Of a stretch of 64,000 bases of DNA, positions 51,202 to 63,700 are shown piece by piece. Positions within the stretch are counted from its first letter, which is position 1. The number at the start of each line of letters is the position of its first letter. The stretch lies in assembly GCA_008921705.1 (NCBI GenBank), contig VFFE01007028.1, forward strand, positions 683,297 through 747,296, read 5' to 3'. The notes under the pieces were generated by a model. It had not been told where the DNA came from and did not search any database. It worked only from the letters and a program-made list of their open reading frames with translations. The DNA comes from Burhinus oedicnemus. Its lineage: Eukaryota; Chordata; Aves; Charadriiformes; Burhinidae. The position numbers and the translations under genes are program-made.

Positions 51202-53832
51202 GTAAGAGTTTCCATCTCTTACTGCTACTGTTGTTTAGGACAAAACAGAAGAGAGAAAAACATAGTCATAGATGCCCATGCGCTTTTGTCCTGTCAAGAG
51301 TAACCTTTGCCAACTCATCCTGGGTGCTCCAGTTCAGTGAGCCTAATGGCAAGGGACATCAGGCCTTTCCCCTCCAACAAAGGGAACGCGGAGGGTAGAC
51401 GAGAGCAGGTTTAAATGTATGCGAGAGAGCCAAGAGAAGTGAACCAGGTAGTCCCAGCTGCGGCGCGGTGCGGGGGGCTCAGCTGCACCCCACCCCATCC
51501 GGAGGAATGACCTAGTGCTATTCCTTTGCCTTTTTTTCCATTGGCACATTGTTGCAATGAATCGATGGTTTGTTCTCTCTGTCTTGTTAGCGGCTATTAA
51601 GGTGATTAAGACGAACTGAACTGAAGGATGTTTGCTTTTCACCTTTCGGCAGGGGGCAGTCCCCACTTTTTGTTTGGGGGCTTTTTGTCTTTTTACCTTA
51701 ATTTGCTGCGGGCAATGGAATTAGGCTTGTCAGTGTTATTTTCTTGCCCTAGTGCTTTATACTCTGCAGGGAGCTGAGACACTTGGCACCAAATGAAGGA
51801 GAGCATAGGGATTTCCAGGGGATTTTTGTCAGCCATTGGCGTCAGCTAGTGCACCCTGTGCGTTCCAGTGACACGAGATACCATTACTGCTGTGAGCCTC
51901 CAAGGGCCATGCTTTTCCTTACGTAAATTGATTGCACTCTCTCTGTCCCAGGGTACTGGGAACTAGCACATACCTAGCCAAAACAGGGCAAGTATATGAA
52001 AATTCCCAAGATCTGTGGGATCTGTGAACTCTGGAGTTCCCGTTGCTCAGTGCCTTGTTCTTCAGAAGGAATAGATGGCTGCAGACTACGAGGAGATGGC
52101 AAAAAAGATGGTTTCTGATTTTCCAAATATGTTAAATTTAACTTTCTTCTTTAATTTGCAGCCTTATTCCTTGTCCCTTCCATGTTCTGGAGTATCCCAG
52201 CAGAACGTGTTATCTTAACGCGAAGCGTGAGCCTAGTTGTCTTGACTTTCCCTCGTTTGCCATTATGGGTTTTTTTCTAGAGCTGTGTTGGGACATGTCA
52301 AGGAGAGAGATACCTAATGGTAACACTTGGTCATTTGTCACCTGCCTCCAAGTTTCCATGAACTGATCTGGATTCTGAAACCCTGCGTACACGGTGTCGC
52401 TTCCTGCAATGCAAACAGCCGTGTTTGGTTTTCCAGCTAATGTATATAGAGCCCCCTAATAACCTACTCTTGTTTTATGTGTCTCGTACATGAGAGCAAG
52501 AGGGTTTTTTGATAAGTTTGCTGTGTATTATGTTACGACTGGTGGTAAAACAAGATCCAAAGGGTTTGTGACTGAATCCTTATAAAATGACATCATTTAC
52601 TTTAAGTGTGTGATGTGGTTTTGATCTGTGTAGATGTTTTAAATTTTCAGGTCTCAATAGTTTGCCTGAGCTTTGATACTGAAGAGATTTTTCTTTTCTC
52701 TTCATAAGGCAGCTCTCATACCATTCCTTTTCAAACATTAAGCTAGCAAATCCCTGAGGAACAGCCTGTACATTCACCTTAAAGCCTCCTGCCTGTGCAA
52801 AGTACATCTGAATAGCTGTACTTATTTTTGAAGAACAAGGAATATATTCCTTTGTACAGCACAGGTCTTGGGAGTCAACTGCAGAATTAGCAGCTTCAAG
52901 AAGGAAAGGAAAATGCGCGAGTCTATTTAGACAAAGATACGTGCTTAGAAATGAACCAGAACAGAGAATATGAATGTGCCTCAGAGCCTGAGCAATAAGC
53001 CTGTGTTGCCTGTAACTTTTAGGATACTTCTCTTCTCCCTAAAGATTTTTGGCCAGTGCTTTCAGGCAAGTGTCTCGTTGGTCATGTCTTCAACAATGAA
53101 CCTGGAGAGCCACAGCCCAGGACTGTCAGGGAGGTGTGAGCATCCCTGCTGCTCTGGCCCACGGCGGCTCCCTCCCTCCCAGGCAGGGCTGTAACACCGA
53201 GGTCATGCGATGCTGCTGGGCTATGGTTTGGTAGCAGGAGCTTGCCTAATTGAGGCAGAAGAGAGACTATTTGGGGGCAGAAGAGAGTTTAGTTATATGA
53301 ATGCAAGGCATGCTTTGCCTCAGTGTCAATGAATGGGACCTGGCTTGTTATATTTCTAAGTATAGATGTAGCCAAAGGACACCCCCTCTTAAAATTACAG
53401 CAGTAAGGAGGCTTGCTTTAAGTGTTCAAGTCTGAAAACATCAGCTTTGCCATTTTTACTGCAGGGTTGAGTTGTGTCTGTGCTTCCTGCCATCTGTTTA
53501 AGACTCACTTGTGTGGTAGTTTATGCCTCTCCGACTTTATTATGAAATAATGTCACATTATCTATTTTCTAGCCTGGCTGCAAAGCCCCACTATTTGAGC
53601 GAACACCTGGGAGCAGCTGGGGAATTAAGATTAAATTTTTATTTCTTTAGAACACATGAAAAGTGGAAGACTTATTTGATATGTGCATTTAAACTTGAAA
53701 GTAGGAGAATGACTTCTGGTTATCATTAAGAAAAGTTAGAAAGCAGCTAAGAGAAAAGAACTGAAGCCCATGAGCTCTGTCTTCCCCCTCTTTTTTTTTT
53801 TATATTTTATTTTCTCCTTTATGTGCTCTCAG
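51202..53832 (+). other. GLP1R: GLP1R intron 4
   Basis: The intron is 2631 bp. G+C-rich sequence continues for a few hundred bases after exon 4 (to about 51500), then it becomes ordinary intronic DNA. No repeat recognised. Confidence 0.9.
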
Positions 53833-53939
53833 GATGCACCAGAAGAACAGCTCCTGCATTTGTCCATCATATACACCATTGGATATGCTCTTTCCTTCTC
53901 TGCCCTTGTAATAGCAACTGCCATTCTTCTTGGATTCAG
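53833..53939 (+). CDS. GLP1R: GLP1R exon 5: TM1
   Basis: This 107-bp exon lies between ATGTGCTCTCAG and TTCAG|GTAACT, phase 0 in and phase 2 out. It encodes [10 protein letters not shown] followed by [20 protein letters not shown] and ILLGF. The first part is the stalk joining the ectodomain to the membrane. The rest is transmembrane helix 1, with the IGYALS motif (the conserved glycine, tyrosine and serine of class B receptors) and the AILLGF end. A long T-rich tract lies about 35 bp upstream of the acceptor. The donor GTAACT is the weakest of the visible donors, with a C rather than G at position +5. Confidence 0.96.
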
Positions 53940-56900
53940 GTAACTGGCGAAGCTCTGAAGAGTGTGGAGAAAAGGTGTTATGTTTTTCTATATGATAGTA
54001 TCAGACTGACATAAATCTTTGATTTTTATTCCCCCCCCTTCTTCCATCACCTCATTATTTCTCTGTCTGATTCTTTATCACTTCTGTGTTCCTACAGTCA
54101 TTTCTTCTCAAAATACAAGTAAAATTCCTGAATCTTTGCAATGTTACCAGTATGAATGTGTGGAACAGATGCTTTTTATCAGTTGAAATATTTTGTTGTG
54201 ATATTTTTTTACTTCAATGACATTTCCACTGGAAGAGATGGAAAAAGAGAGAGATTCCAGCATTCCCTTATGTTGTCGCCTTGCAGATGGGGCGCTAGTC
54301 GGGTGTGAGAGGACATTTAGGACAGAAGTTTTCATCTTGCCTTGCTTGGAATTACACAGAGCATAAACCTCAGTGTGGCTTATTTCCCAGCCCTTGCATG
54401 CAGGGTGTATTTCAATGTAGAAGTGGATTTTTGACACAATATTTCCTTTGCAATATAGAAGAGAACCTAATTTTGAAACTCAAAGTTTCTGTGAAATAAA
54501 TTGCTGTCACCTGATCAGATTGGCATACTGGGTTCATCCAGGTACGCACCAACAAATTGCGTGGAGTGCACATCAAAATTCAGAGACTATTGGTTGCGCG
54601 TGTCAGTGCTATGCTATGTAGGTTTGGTTAAAAAAGAAAACAACTTTGGACTCCAACAGAGATGTCTGCTCCCCACCCCCCGTAAATGCAAGAGGTGTCT
54701 TGATGCCAGCCAGGCTTTCCTGCAGTGTGGGGATGCTGAGCACAGGAGACTAATATTTAGAAAATACAAAAATACGATCCTGCTCTGTTGTGGGAAAGAA
54801 GTCTCTCTGCCCTGAAGTCCTGCTCCCTGCTGCTGTACACAGCCAGGTCCCATTATCCCTTTTATATGCTGATGAGGCTGCCTCCTAAAAAAGTATAGTT
54901 TTCCATCTCCGGGTACTCTCAGGTCAGGTACCTTCAGTGCTCTGATCCTTAAGAAAATTTCTTCCCTGACTAAAGAAATTATCATTGCCAGTTAATGATC
55001 ACTTTCTCTGGTGCCAGTACTCTCTCTTAGCATGTCAGTCCCTCTCCTTTCCTTCCTCCTAAGTGTTTATACCCCTTACATATTTAAAAAGATCAGTCAT
55101 GCCTTTTAGCTTCTAATTTCCAAAACTAAAATGACCCGAGCTGCCTAATATTGTACCACACCTTTTAGCATTGTATTATCCCTTCTACCCGTGGAGAAGC
55201 ATAGGCTAGTGATCTCAAAGAAGGTTTAAAATGACTATAGGAATGCAGAGACGTGCTTACCCTCTGCGAATGACATGTGATAATTATGCACGTGTTGTAC
55301 CTGTGCAACTTTGGGACTCATCTGACAAAACACCAGATGGTCTTGAAGTCTCCAAGTGTCTCCCAGAAAAAGTGCTTTCTCCTTGTTTCACCCATCAATG
55401 ACACTTTTTTGAGTAACCTTAGCAGCCCAAATGTAAAGTTCACAGAGTGCAACCGTATACTTTTTGAAGGAAGGAAGGATATGCATGTTTCTGGCAGGGA
55501 ACAAAGAGTAAGTTTGTCACTGAGGACTGGTAGGAGAGAGGGAATTTCGATGCCTTGACTTTTGTACAGAGATGCTTTAGTATTTTTTTTGGCTTTAGCT
55601 GTGAAGGGACTGGAGCAGTGTACACAAGTGCGGGCTTCTGATTTTGAGAATGAGGTTTCAGAGATGTTAAAGGGGCTGAGAGCCTTGGTAAAACTATCCC
55701 ATCAAACCATTTTGTGCTTTCCTGTCTAAATTGTCTATCTGGAGAGAACTTGGTCCTGGATCTCATGAAATACATGAGACCTACCCCTATGTGGATTGCA
55801 ATTGCTGGTTTCTGACTGGAACCTCCGCTCGTGGCCTCTGCCCAGTAGCTGTGCAACCTCAACAAATGCAGATCGAAATTTAATTCAATGGCACCGAAAT
55901 GCTGATGTTTTCCACTTTTGTAATAGGAAGGCCTTTTTAAGTTCTTAGACTACAGCATAACCTTTATATTTGTTTTTAATAATGATACAACAGAGGAAAC
56001 AATATATCTCGTGTCCAATTTTGCATTCTCTGAAAGAAATGAAGAAAAATCTGTAATTTCAGTGATGGAAGCTGAATTAGGCCCATAACTTTGTGACTTG
56101 AAACAATTTGAATAACTTACATTGCCTGTAGCAGAGAAACTCTATAACTGCTTGCAACCTATTTTCTTCAATTGGCTAATTTACATAATTTTTGCAATCA
56201 GATGTAAATGTGTAGCAGTTCTGAAGGGTAGCAACAAATAAATTTTGAGTTAAGGGAAAATAAATATTAATCATAGGTAAGTTTTGAAATAAACTGTGAC
56301 TTCAAAGTGATGCAAAAATGTCTGTTTGACCCATGGAAAAAAGTTCTCCTTCCTCTTCAGTGCAAAACTGATAAGTTTCAGACCAAGTCTATTTTTTCTA
56401 GTCAAATTTATAGAGCAGTAAAAATAGACGTTTAAAGCATAAGTTCACTGAAAGTCTTGCTGAAACAATTGCTGTTTATCATATCTTACCTGTATCTTTT
56501 AGCATCAAAAAAGAATCATACCCAGTGTGACTTCCTTTGCTTCAAAGCGTGTACCCTCGCAGTACTGGAAGAAAAAAGCTTGTGGGTGAGGCTGATAAAA
56601 CATTGGCAGCATTCTGCAGTTGGATGCCATTTACATGACTGCAGTTTCTTTTGCTATCCCTTAACATGCTCTTTTTTGACAAGTAGCAATTTTGTTGTCT
56701 TTGCAGCTGGCTGCTGAGATTCAAGAGGATTTTTTTCTTTGGGGTTTTTTTTTGTTTTCAATTCTGAATGCAGAGGAGAAAATTCCATTCCTTTTAGTTC
56801 TATAGAAAGTATTTACAATTCCCCCAGGAGGCAATTTGAGTACAGATTTTTCTCTTGTTGTCAAAGTGGTAATTTACAGGTGGATATTTTTTCATTGTGG

Positions 56901-57344
56901 GCTTGAGCGCAGCCAGAAGCTGTACTGCACACCAGTTCCTGAGCCTTGCCAAGGTAAACCTGTGCAGTGACATTGGGGTCAATTCAAAGAGAGAATCCAG
57001 CATTATGTGAATCTTGACTTTTTTTAGTCCTTTCAGATGTGTCTTCTGAAAATGACTTTATTTTTATACTTTTTAAACTTTTAAAATATTTTTTTCTTTA
57101 CACACTGATCTCCTTCCTTCCCCTAAACATTCATGCTTAGGGCTGAATTTTTGAATGCCTTTTCCTTGATAATGATTTCTTCCCAAAGACAGTTTGAAAT
57201 CCCTACAGCCATTCTCAAGTTATGGGTTTTCCTCTGGTACCTCCTGATTCCCAACAGGGCTTGTTGTTCCCTCCCTCAGTCCTGTCTGTGTTGTTGCAGC
57301 TTTTGCATAGCTAGTGGATCACGAGTGGTTCTTCCTTTGTACAG
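53940..57344 (+). other. GLP1R: GLP1R intron 5
   Basis: The intron is 3405 bp, GTAACT to TTTGTACAG. No mobile element or other gene recognised. Confidence 0.9.
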
Positions 57345-57498
57345 ACATCTGCATTGCACGAGGAATTACATTCACCTGAACCTCTTCACCTCTTTTATCC
57401 TCCGGGCTATATCTGTCTTCATCAAAGACTCAGTGGTGAAGTGGATGTACAGCACAGCCACGCAAGAGCACCAGTGGGAAGGACTTATCTCCTTCCAG
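57345..57498 (+). CDS. GLP1R: GLP1R exon 6: TM2 and extracellular loop 1
   Basis: This 154-bp exon follows CTTTGTACAG and ends at TTCCAG|GTAGGA, phase 2 in and phase 0 out. It begins (R)[12 protein letters not shown], the intracellular end of TM2, which holds the class B polar-network histidine (human His180). Next is ILRAIS with the conserved arginine (human Arg190). [20 protein letters not shown] then covers the top of TM2 and extracellular loop 1, and WEGLISFQ ends the exon. Loop 1 with KWMY is a GLP1R hallmark that contacts GLP-1. The same frame stays open on both sides of the exon (57133-57696), but the splice sites and protein homology fix the boundaries. Confidence 0.97.
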
Positions 57499-59094
57499 GT
57501 AGGAGCAGACACTCTGGTGGTTCTCAGGATATTGGAGTCATCACTGTGGTGTGTCTGCATGACAGCAGGCAATTTCATTTTGTACAGCGAGGGTTGTACA
57601 AAACGCTATTCTTCAGTCCACGGAGTTTCTCTGAAACTTGTAGCACAATGTACGTGGTTGTGGTTGTGCCACCCCGGGCTTGGTACAGACAAGTAGTTGA
57701 TGCCATGGCGTGTTTCTCTGCCTGTGAGAAGTTTGCCCCCACTGGACAGAGGAAACATGAAGAGGTGGATTCTTTGATACATATACAAATGCCCAATCTT
57801 TTTCCCATGCTGCAGGTTCATTTCTTCTAGCAGTATCAAGAAGGTATTCATTTCCTTAAGCCAGCACCTTTTGTGATAGGACTGTCCATCTTGTATAATG
57901 ACCAAATGAGCTGGTTGTTCTTGGAGATCTTTGTAATCTGTTAATGACAGAAAAAAGGGAAGCATCTGATTAAAATGCAAATTTGCAAGCACTTAGAAAG
58001 GCTTCGGAGGAACAGGCCAATTAAATATTTCTAATCGAAAGAGGATATACAACTCTTTTTGTGAATATGATGAAAGCATGTCTTCCCCCCCCTCTTCAGA
58101 TTTGAAATACAAAAATGTACTTTAATCTTCAAAGAGAAGGATTTTCATTATTTGTGTAGCTCTTGTGATTCTAGAACATGGGTAGCATGTGCTGCTGCAA
58201 TACAGGCTTGGGGTCGTAAAGGGTATGTTTTCTGATGCGTGCTTAATGCCCATCCTTTTCTGACACTCTGCCTAAGCCTTAAGCACTAATACCACATAGT
58301 GAATCTCATGATGGTTAATTTCTTCCCAGCTGCAATGTATCAACTGGCAGAAAATAATATTGAATACATATCTTAAATGGTTTGGAATTGTTCTCATTGG
58401 ATTGTCAGTCATTCCCTCCTTTCAAAAAAAAAAAAAAAAAAAAAACAACCAAAAAACCCTAGGCTTTATGCTTTCACACATGGTTTATCCAATAGTGATT
58501 TCATCAGATCTGATGGATATATTAATTAGGTAATGAGGTTTCATACTTATCTAAAGCCCTGCTGACCACCTCTCTGTAATTTACCAGCCAAGAGAGATTT
58601 TTGCACTTAAATGTGATGCACTCGGCAATATTGCTTTTCTGTGAAAAATCTTTTGCTTTGGAAAGTAGTCAGTGTTCTGGCACATCAGCTATTTGCTTGT
58701 TAATAGAGAAATTCTCAGCTGCAGAATAGAATATCTGGGGAAGTGAAAAGATTCACTGACTGCAGTTGATAACTACCTTTCACTTGCTCTTCTTTTCATC
58801 TTTGTGGTGTGCTTTTCAAATTATAATCCATTACTTATTGAGGGAAAGTGCAGAACATGTAATTTCTAATATTTTTTTTTTTTAAAGGAGGTGTGCTGTT
58901 GAAAGCATCTACCTGCTGTGTATAGCACCTATTACTGGCTTCTGTCCCTTCAGTACTCGAATGTGAGATTAATTTAGCAAGTGTAGTTTTGAGGAGCAAG
59001 TAAGAGCAGCAGAGAAAACCAGTCTTTTGGGTTACTATCCTTTTATTCTCAGCCCCTGTTGCATTCATTTGGGCTGTACTTTCTTCTGTCCCAG
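57499..59094 (+). other. GLP1R: GLP1R intron 6
   Basis: The intron is 1596 bp, with a poly-A run at 58424. Nothing else recognised. Confidence 0.9.
58424..58445 (+). repeat. Poly-A run
   Basis: About 20 consecutive A residues followed by CAACCAAAAAACCC, in intron 6. Confidence 0.9.
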
Positions 59095-59254
59095 GAATCG
59101 CTCAGCTGCCGCTTGGTCTTTGTGATGATGCAGTATTGTGTGGCTGCAAACTACTACTGGTTGCTGGTGGAAGGCATGTACCTGTACACGCTGCTGGTAC
59201 TCTCAGTCTTTTCCGAGCAGAGGATTTTTCGGCTTTATCTCTGCATTGGCTGGG
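59095..59254 (+). CDS. GLP1R: GLP1R exon 7: TM3, intracellular loop 2 and start of TM4
   Basis: This 160-bp exon follows TTCTGTCCCAG and ends in phase 1 at GGCTGGG|GTAAGT, a strong donor. It encodes ESLSCRLVF with the TM3 cysteine that bonds to extracellular loop 2 (human Cys226). [20 protein letters not shown] follows, with the polar-network asparagine and glutamate (human Asn240 and Glu247), then [18 protein letters not shown] and LCIGWG. The last part is intracellular loop 2 and the first turn of TM4. The reading frame runs on into intron 7 to a stop near 59340. That is read-through and not part of the protein. The next exon, which should continue TM4 with a VPLLFVVPWG-like sequence, was not found before base 64000. 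Confidence 0.97.
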
Positions 59255-60490
59255 GTAAGTTGATCTTTCTGTATGTCTGTCTGTGGCTGCCTGCACTGGC
59301 AGGTGGTACAATAGGAAAAAATACTGTCTGTCTATTGTAGTGCTGTCCAGTTTAAGTCCTGCACTCTCCATTCCCTTTTTGTTCCTGATCCCTTACCTTG
59401 TTTGGGCTGGAGGGTGCTGGGGCCAGCACAGCTCCCGGATGCTTGCAGCGTAGAGGCTGTGGCTTCGCAATGCAGGGGCTGTGCGGCACTGCAGAACCCC
59501 CCGAGCCAGTGGCAGGCATGGGGGACTTTTCCTGCAAGACATCAGCTTCCCAATACCAAAGATGTGTGGGTGATTCCAGGTGAGTGTGGACTTTCCTGGA
59601 CTGCCCTGCTTCATCTCCTGATAGTTTCCCGTTGCATTCAAAGATGTGTTAACTGCTCGTGGCGCAAAATAGCGACGATACCTTGCATCTGGTCAAGGAT
59701 AGCAGTAGAGAAATGGTGGCAGCGTGAGGTGGGGGACATGGAAAGGGGCCAATGAGCAGGGGGGCTGCTAGCAGGGAGTTGTCAGGCTGGTTATGTGGGC
59801 AGAGCAGGTCGAGTGATGATTGTTGGGCAAAAGAGTGGTGAGGGTGCACGTGCCATGGGCATGTGTGTGCTTGAGATTAAGAACTGGGATGCTTTGAAAT
59901 CAGTTGGTTGAGCCAGAGTCGCCTTCTGTAGAAGTGCTAAAGCTTTGATTCTTTCACTGTCCAGTTAGCCTGGAAAATATATTACTGTTCAGGATTAATC
60001 TTTTTTTTTTGAATGATCTCTTGTGTGCTTTTATTGCATTCTCTCCCTTCCTCTTCTCCCCCCTCCCCTTTTGGTGGAAATTAGGTGACTTTTGGAAAGC
60101 TGAAAGTAAATCCAAGTAGATACTGCAAGTGCTTTCACAGTTACTAGTTTGAACATTTAAATTGCTTTGACTGTCTTTCTCCTTTCTATGGATTTGCCAA
60201 CTGTGAATATTCTAGCAAATTAGTTCACTAGTAAAATGCATATAAATGGCTTAGTGTGAATTACCCAATTTTGCTGAACAGTAATATATGAGGCGCAAAG
60301 GCTTTCCGACATATTGATGGGAATAAATAAATGCAAGTAATAGCTGTTTCCTGCTGAAGAGTTTTTAAAGTTCTGTATCTTCCATTATTGTTTTATATAG
60401 GACATGCAGCAAAAGCAATAGCCTCTTGTATAACATTTGAACTATGCATGTTTTTATCATATTTTATGAATAGCCAATACCCTCAATTTT

Positions 60491-60510
60491 AAAAAAAAAA
60501 AAAAAAAAAA
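60491..60510 (+). repeat. Poly-A run of 20
   Basis: Twenty consecutive A residues in intron 7, after CTCAATTTT. Confidence 0.95.
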
Positions 60511-60691
60511 GATGGAGGAGTTATCCTGAAGCACTGACTGAGGTCATGAGAAGGAAATGGAAAAGAAATTAGGGCAAAATTATATCTAGCCAAATCCTGA
60601 GGGTATTGTGGTGTTTTATAAGTTAAGGGTTAGGATGGCTTTGATCTGAATCACTTCTGCTTACAGTTTGTTGCAGAAACAGAAAATGCAA

Positions 60692-60710
60692 TTGTTGTTG
60701 TTGTTGTTGT
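60692..60710 (+). repeat. (TTG)n microsatellite
   Basis: Six tandem TTG units in intron 7. Confidence 0.9.
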
Positions 60711-63700
60711 TCTTTCTTTACAATGGAAGTTTTGCTACCGTATGTTGAATTTCCGGATGAATTTCTGGAAAAGCGTGGTAGTGCCAGAACTTCACACTTG
60801 GATACATGAATTTCATCTGAGCTTCCTAGAAGAGCTCTGCCCGTGCCATTCAATCCTCATCTGTACAGTTTCTTGTTATTCCAGCCATGGTTGCATGTGC
60901 AAACCTTGCCGATGATTCTCCATCTTCAAATGCAGAAGCATCTGTTATTTCAGTGCTCCCAGATCAGTTATACCAGATAACAGTTTTGGGTCTAACAAGT
61001 GGAAAGAGATGAAGATTTTTTCCGCTCTTTCTTGCTTCTTCACTGGTGATTCTGTTTTTTGGTTGCTCACGTCCCTCGCCAGGTGCATTTCTGCTGTATG
61101 CAATGCTCAGCATGCAATGAGCAGCATGATAGCCTTAGCATAATGCTGAAGCTTTAGAGAGACAGTAGGTTCTTGTTTGAGCTGAGCGAGTCTCACTCTT
61201 TGAAACAGTTTATCAACTGTAAAAATAAAGCTGGATCAAAAAATAAAAAATTATCCTGTAAGAGGACAATTCATTAGCAGAACAAAGGGTCAGGGTATCA
61301 AATCAGCTTTGACAATCAAATATTTAAGTTGTTCATTACTCAACAATCGATGAATATGTATGTTTTAAAATTTCATATATGTACTGTTCATAAACTTAGT
61401 GGGCGTTAGTCATTTCATGTTGTTATTTCTTCTAACAGACCATATGGTATTGCTTTTGCTGTCTGAATAGCTACTGCAATCCCCCATGTGATCGCATATG
61501 TTTGCACTTGTACTTCTCTCAAATGTACATATGAATAAAACTTTGTATTCTCATCGAGGTTTTTGTCCACCTGAGTGTCTGCACATGCTCTAGGTCATGG
61601 TGTTTGCCACGTTGTACTTCTTTCGAGGAAAAACAGGTCTTGGAACAAACAAACTAGAGCAAATGATTTCCTCGGGTAATCCCAAGCAAAACTGTAATGT
61701 AAGGGCCAGCTTTCAAATAGGTAGAAATGTCCCAATACCTATTTCTCTCCAAGCCTTTAAACTGCTATATTAAATAGTGCTATATTTTGTTATAACAGGG
61801 GAAAAAGACTATGAAACTGTGTAACTAAAAAAAAAAAAAAAGAAAGTACTTCTCCCACTTTGTCTAACATGATCATTTCATCTCAATTCAAAACATAGAA
61901 AAGAGTAAACCTGCTTTCCAAATAGAAACACGTAAAAGATACCATACTTAGTTTGTCTTCCTAGGAACAGTTAGCAAACAGTGAGGAGTATAAAGAAAAA
62001 CTAATAAATATTTCTCAAATATATTTTTGCTAGATGATAATTTCAGGTCAGTTCTTAATGTTATTAGATGATAGTCCATTTAGTATCAGTTCAAATGAGT
62101 AATTATTCTTTGCTGTTGAAGTGTTTTGTAAGGGGAAAAATCTGTTTATCTTGTGTTATTGTACTTTGCAAAATCTAGAAAAGTTATAAAATCCTGATAG
62201 ATCTCAGGAAACTAATGTAGTTTTACAAACTGGGAGTTGTTTATATCGACATCATGTATACGGATAGGATTCAAAAAAACCTTCCTGATTACTTGTAAGG
62301 TAACTTTATTCCTGTAATGGCTGCTTCCTTGCCAAGATTTCACGGCACACTAGGCTTTGAGATGGCAGTGTTGAATTTTTTCCTATTGCATTTAATGTGG
62401 AAAATGTCTTGCTTATGTCGTCTTTTTCTGTGTACAAGCAGACTTTCACACATTTGTGTCAAACTCGAGTTCACGTATATTGCTGCAAAAACAATGGTTG
62501 ATGCCATTTTCAAAGCTGATGGGGGAGGGAGCAGAAACACCAACAGCATCAACAAACAAAATTCTTAATAGGTTAATGGCAGAGCAGGTAGATGAGTTGT
62601 TCCGTTCAGTCTGGAGGTCAGCACAACAGCAGCTACACAGGATGTTGATTCAGATAGTCATTATCGCTTGCAGGGGGGAAAAAAAAAAAAAGCTGGTGCT
62701 GGGACACCAACTCACTGTTCATCGTGTCTGAGCTCAAGTGAAGAGTCACTGAGCATAACACTGACTTCAGGCAGCTGTGTCAGTGCTGTACACAGTAGTC
62801 TCCGGAGAAGAGCAGTTCATACTGTAATGCTGCTGTGTGCATCTTTGAGCAGCTTCCAGTGGAAGAAGAACCTCTTCACATTCAGAAGAGGGAGGAATGG
62901 GGAAATAACAGCAACATCCCACAGTGACTGTGTGCGACATCCAGGCGGGAAGAATGACAGGAGGAGACAATTTTCAGCACTAAAGGCTAAGAAAAAAATG
63001 TTAATAAAAAGCTAAACATTCTCTGAGCTTCTATGGCAATTTTACACCCAGCTGCACTTGCAGCAGGGAAACTACCATAAAAAATAAATAATTCCCCTCC
63101 TTCCAACCCTTGGCAATCCAAACTTGCTCTAAGGAAGAATACGTTGAGGGAATGAAGCTACTAAAGGCAGAAAGCCTAGCTAGGGTGTTAATCTCCATCC
63201 TGATTGCCAGGAAGATCTGACTGAAACAGTAAGAAAACTTCCTTCTGAAACCCAGTATGAACCCTGTATCAACAGGATGTATTCATTGCACTAACCATTT
63301 CTTGTCTGTTCTCAAATGAAAACTGTGTTTCAGACAAGTATGTGAAAATTTTTTTTGTGTCCAGATTGGTCCTGGTAGGAAACACATCTGTCAGGAGTTT
63401 CTTTTCATTTTCTTCACTCTTTGTCTTCTGGATTCAACTCTTCTGTGCTTTTTCCTTTTTAGAAAGAAACACATTTCATCTCCCCTTCTCACATCTTCAG
63501 TGCTCTTACTCTTTCTACATCTAGTCAAATATATATTTATCACATCTTTCAGTTCCTTATGACATACTTCTTGCATTCATATGTCAAGCAGTTGACGAAG
63601 TCAGACCATCTGGATGGTTTCTGAGAGAAAGGGGAGGATTGGAGTTCTTCTGACAGTAGCAGTGTGCCTGATTATCTCAGAGGTTAAACTTCTCACCACG

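Noticed and set aside
57133..57696. One 187-codon open frame covering exon 6 as a single-exon gene
   Set aside because: The receptor homology starts and stops exactly at consensus splice sites; the flanking codons are intronic read-through.
25439..59254. Identity as GCGR, GLP2R, GIPR or the avian GCGL receptor
   Set aside because: Extracellular loop 1 (KWMYSTA..HQW), the TM2 run [15 protein letters not shown] and the ectodomain match GLP1R much better than my recollection of the others.
59059..59340. Continuation of the exon 7 frame past GGCTGGG into TM4-like hydrophobic sequence
   Set aside because: A strong GTAAGT donor sits at 59255, and the following residues do not match TM4 of any class B receptor; it is read-through.
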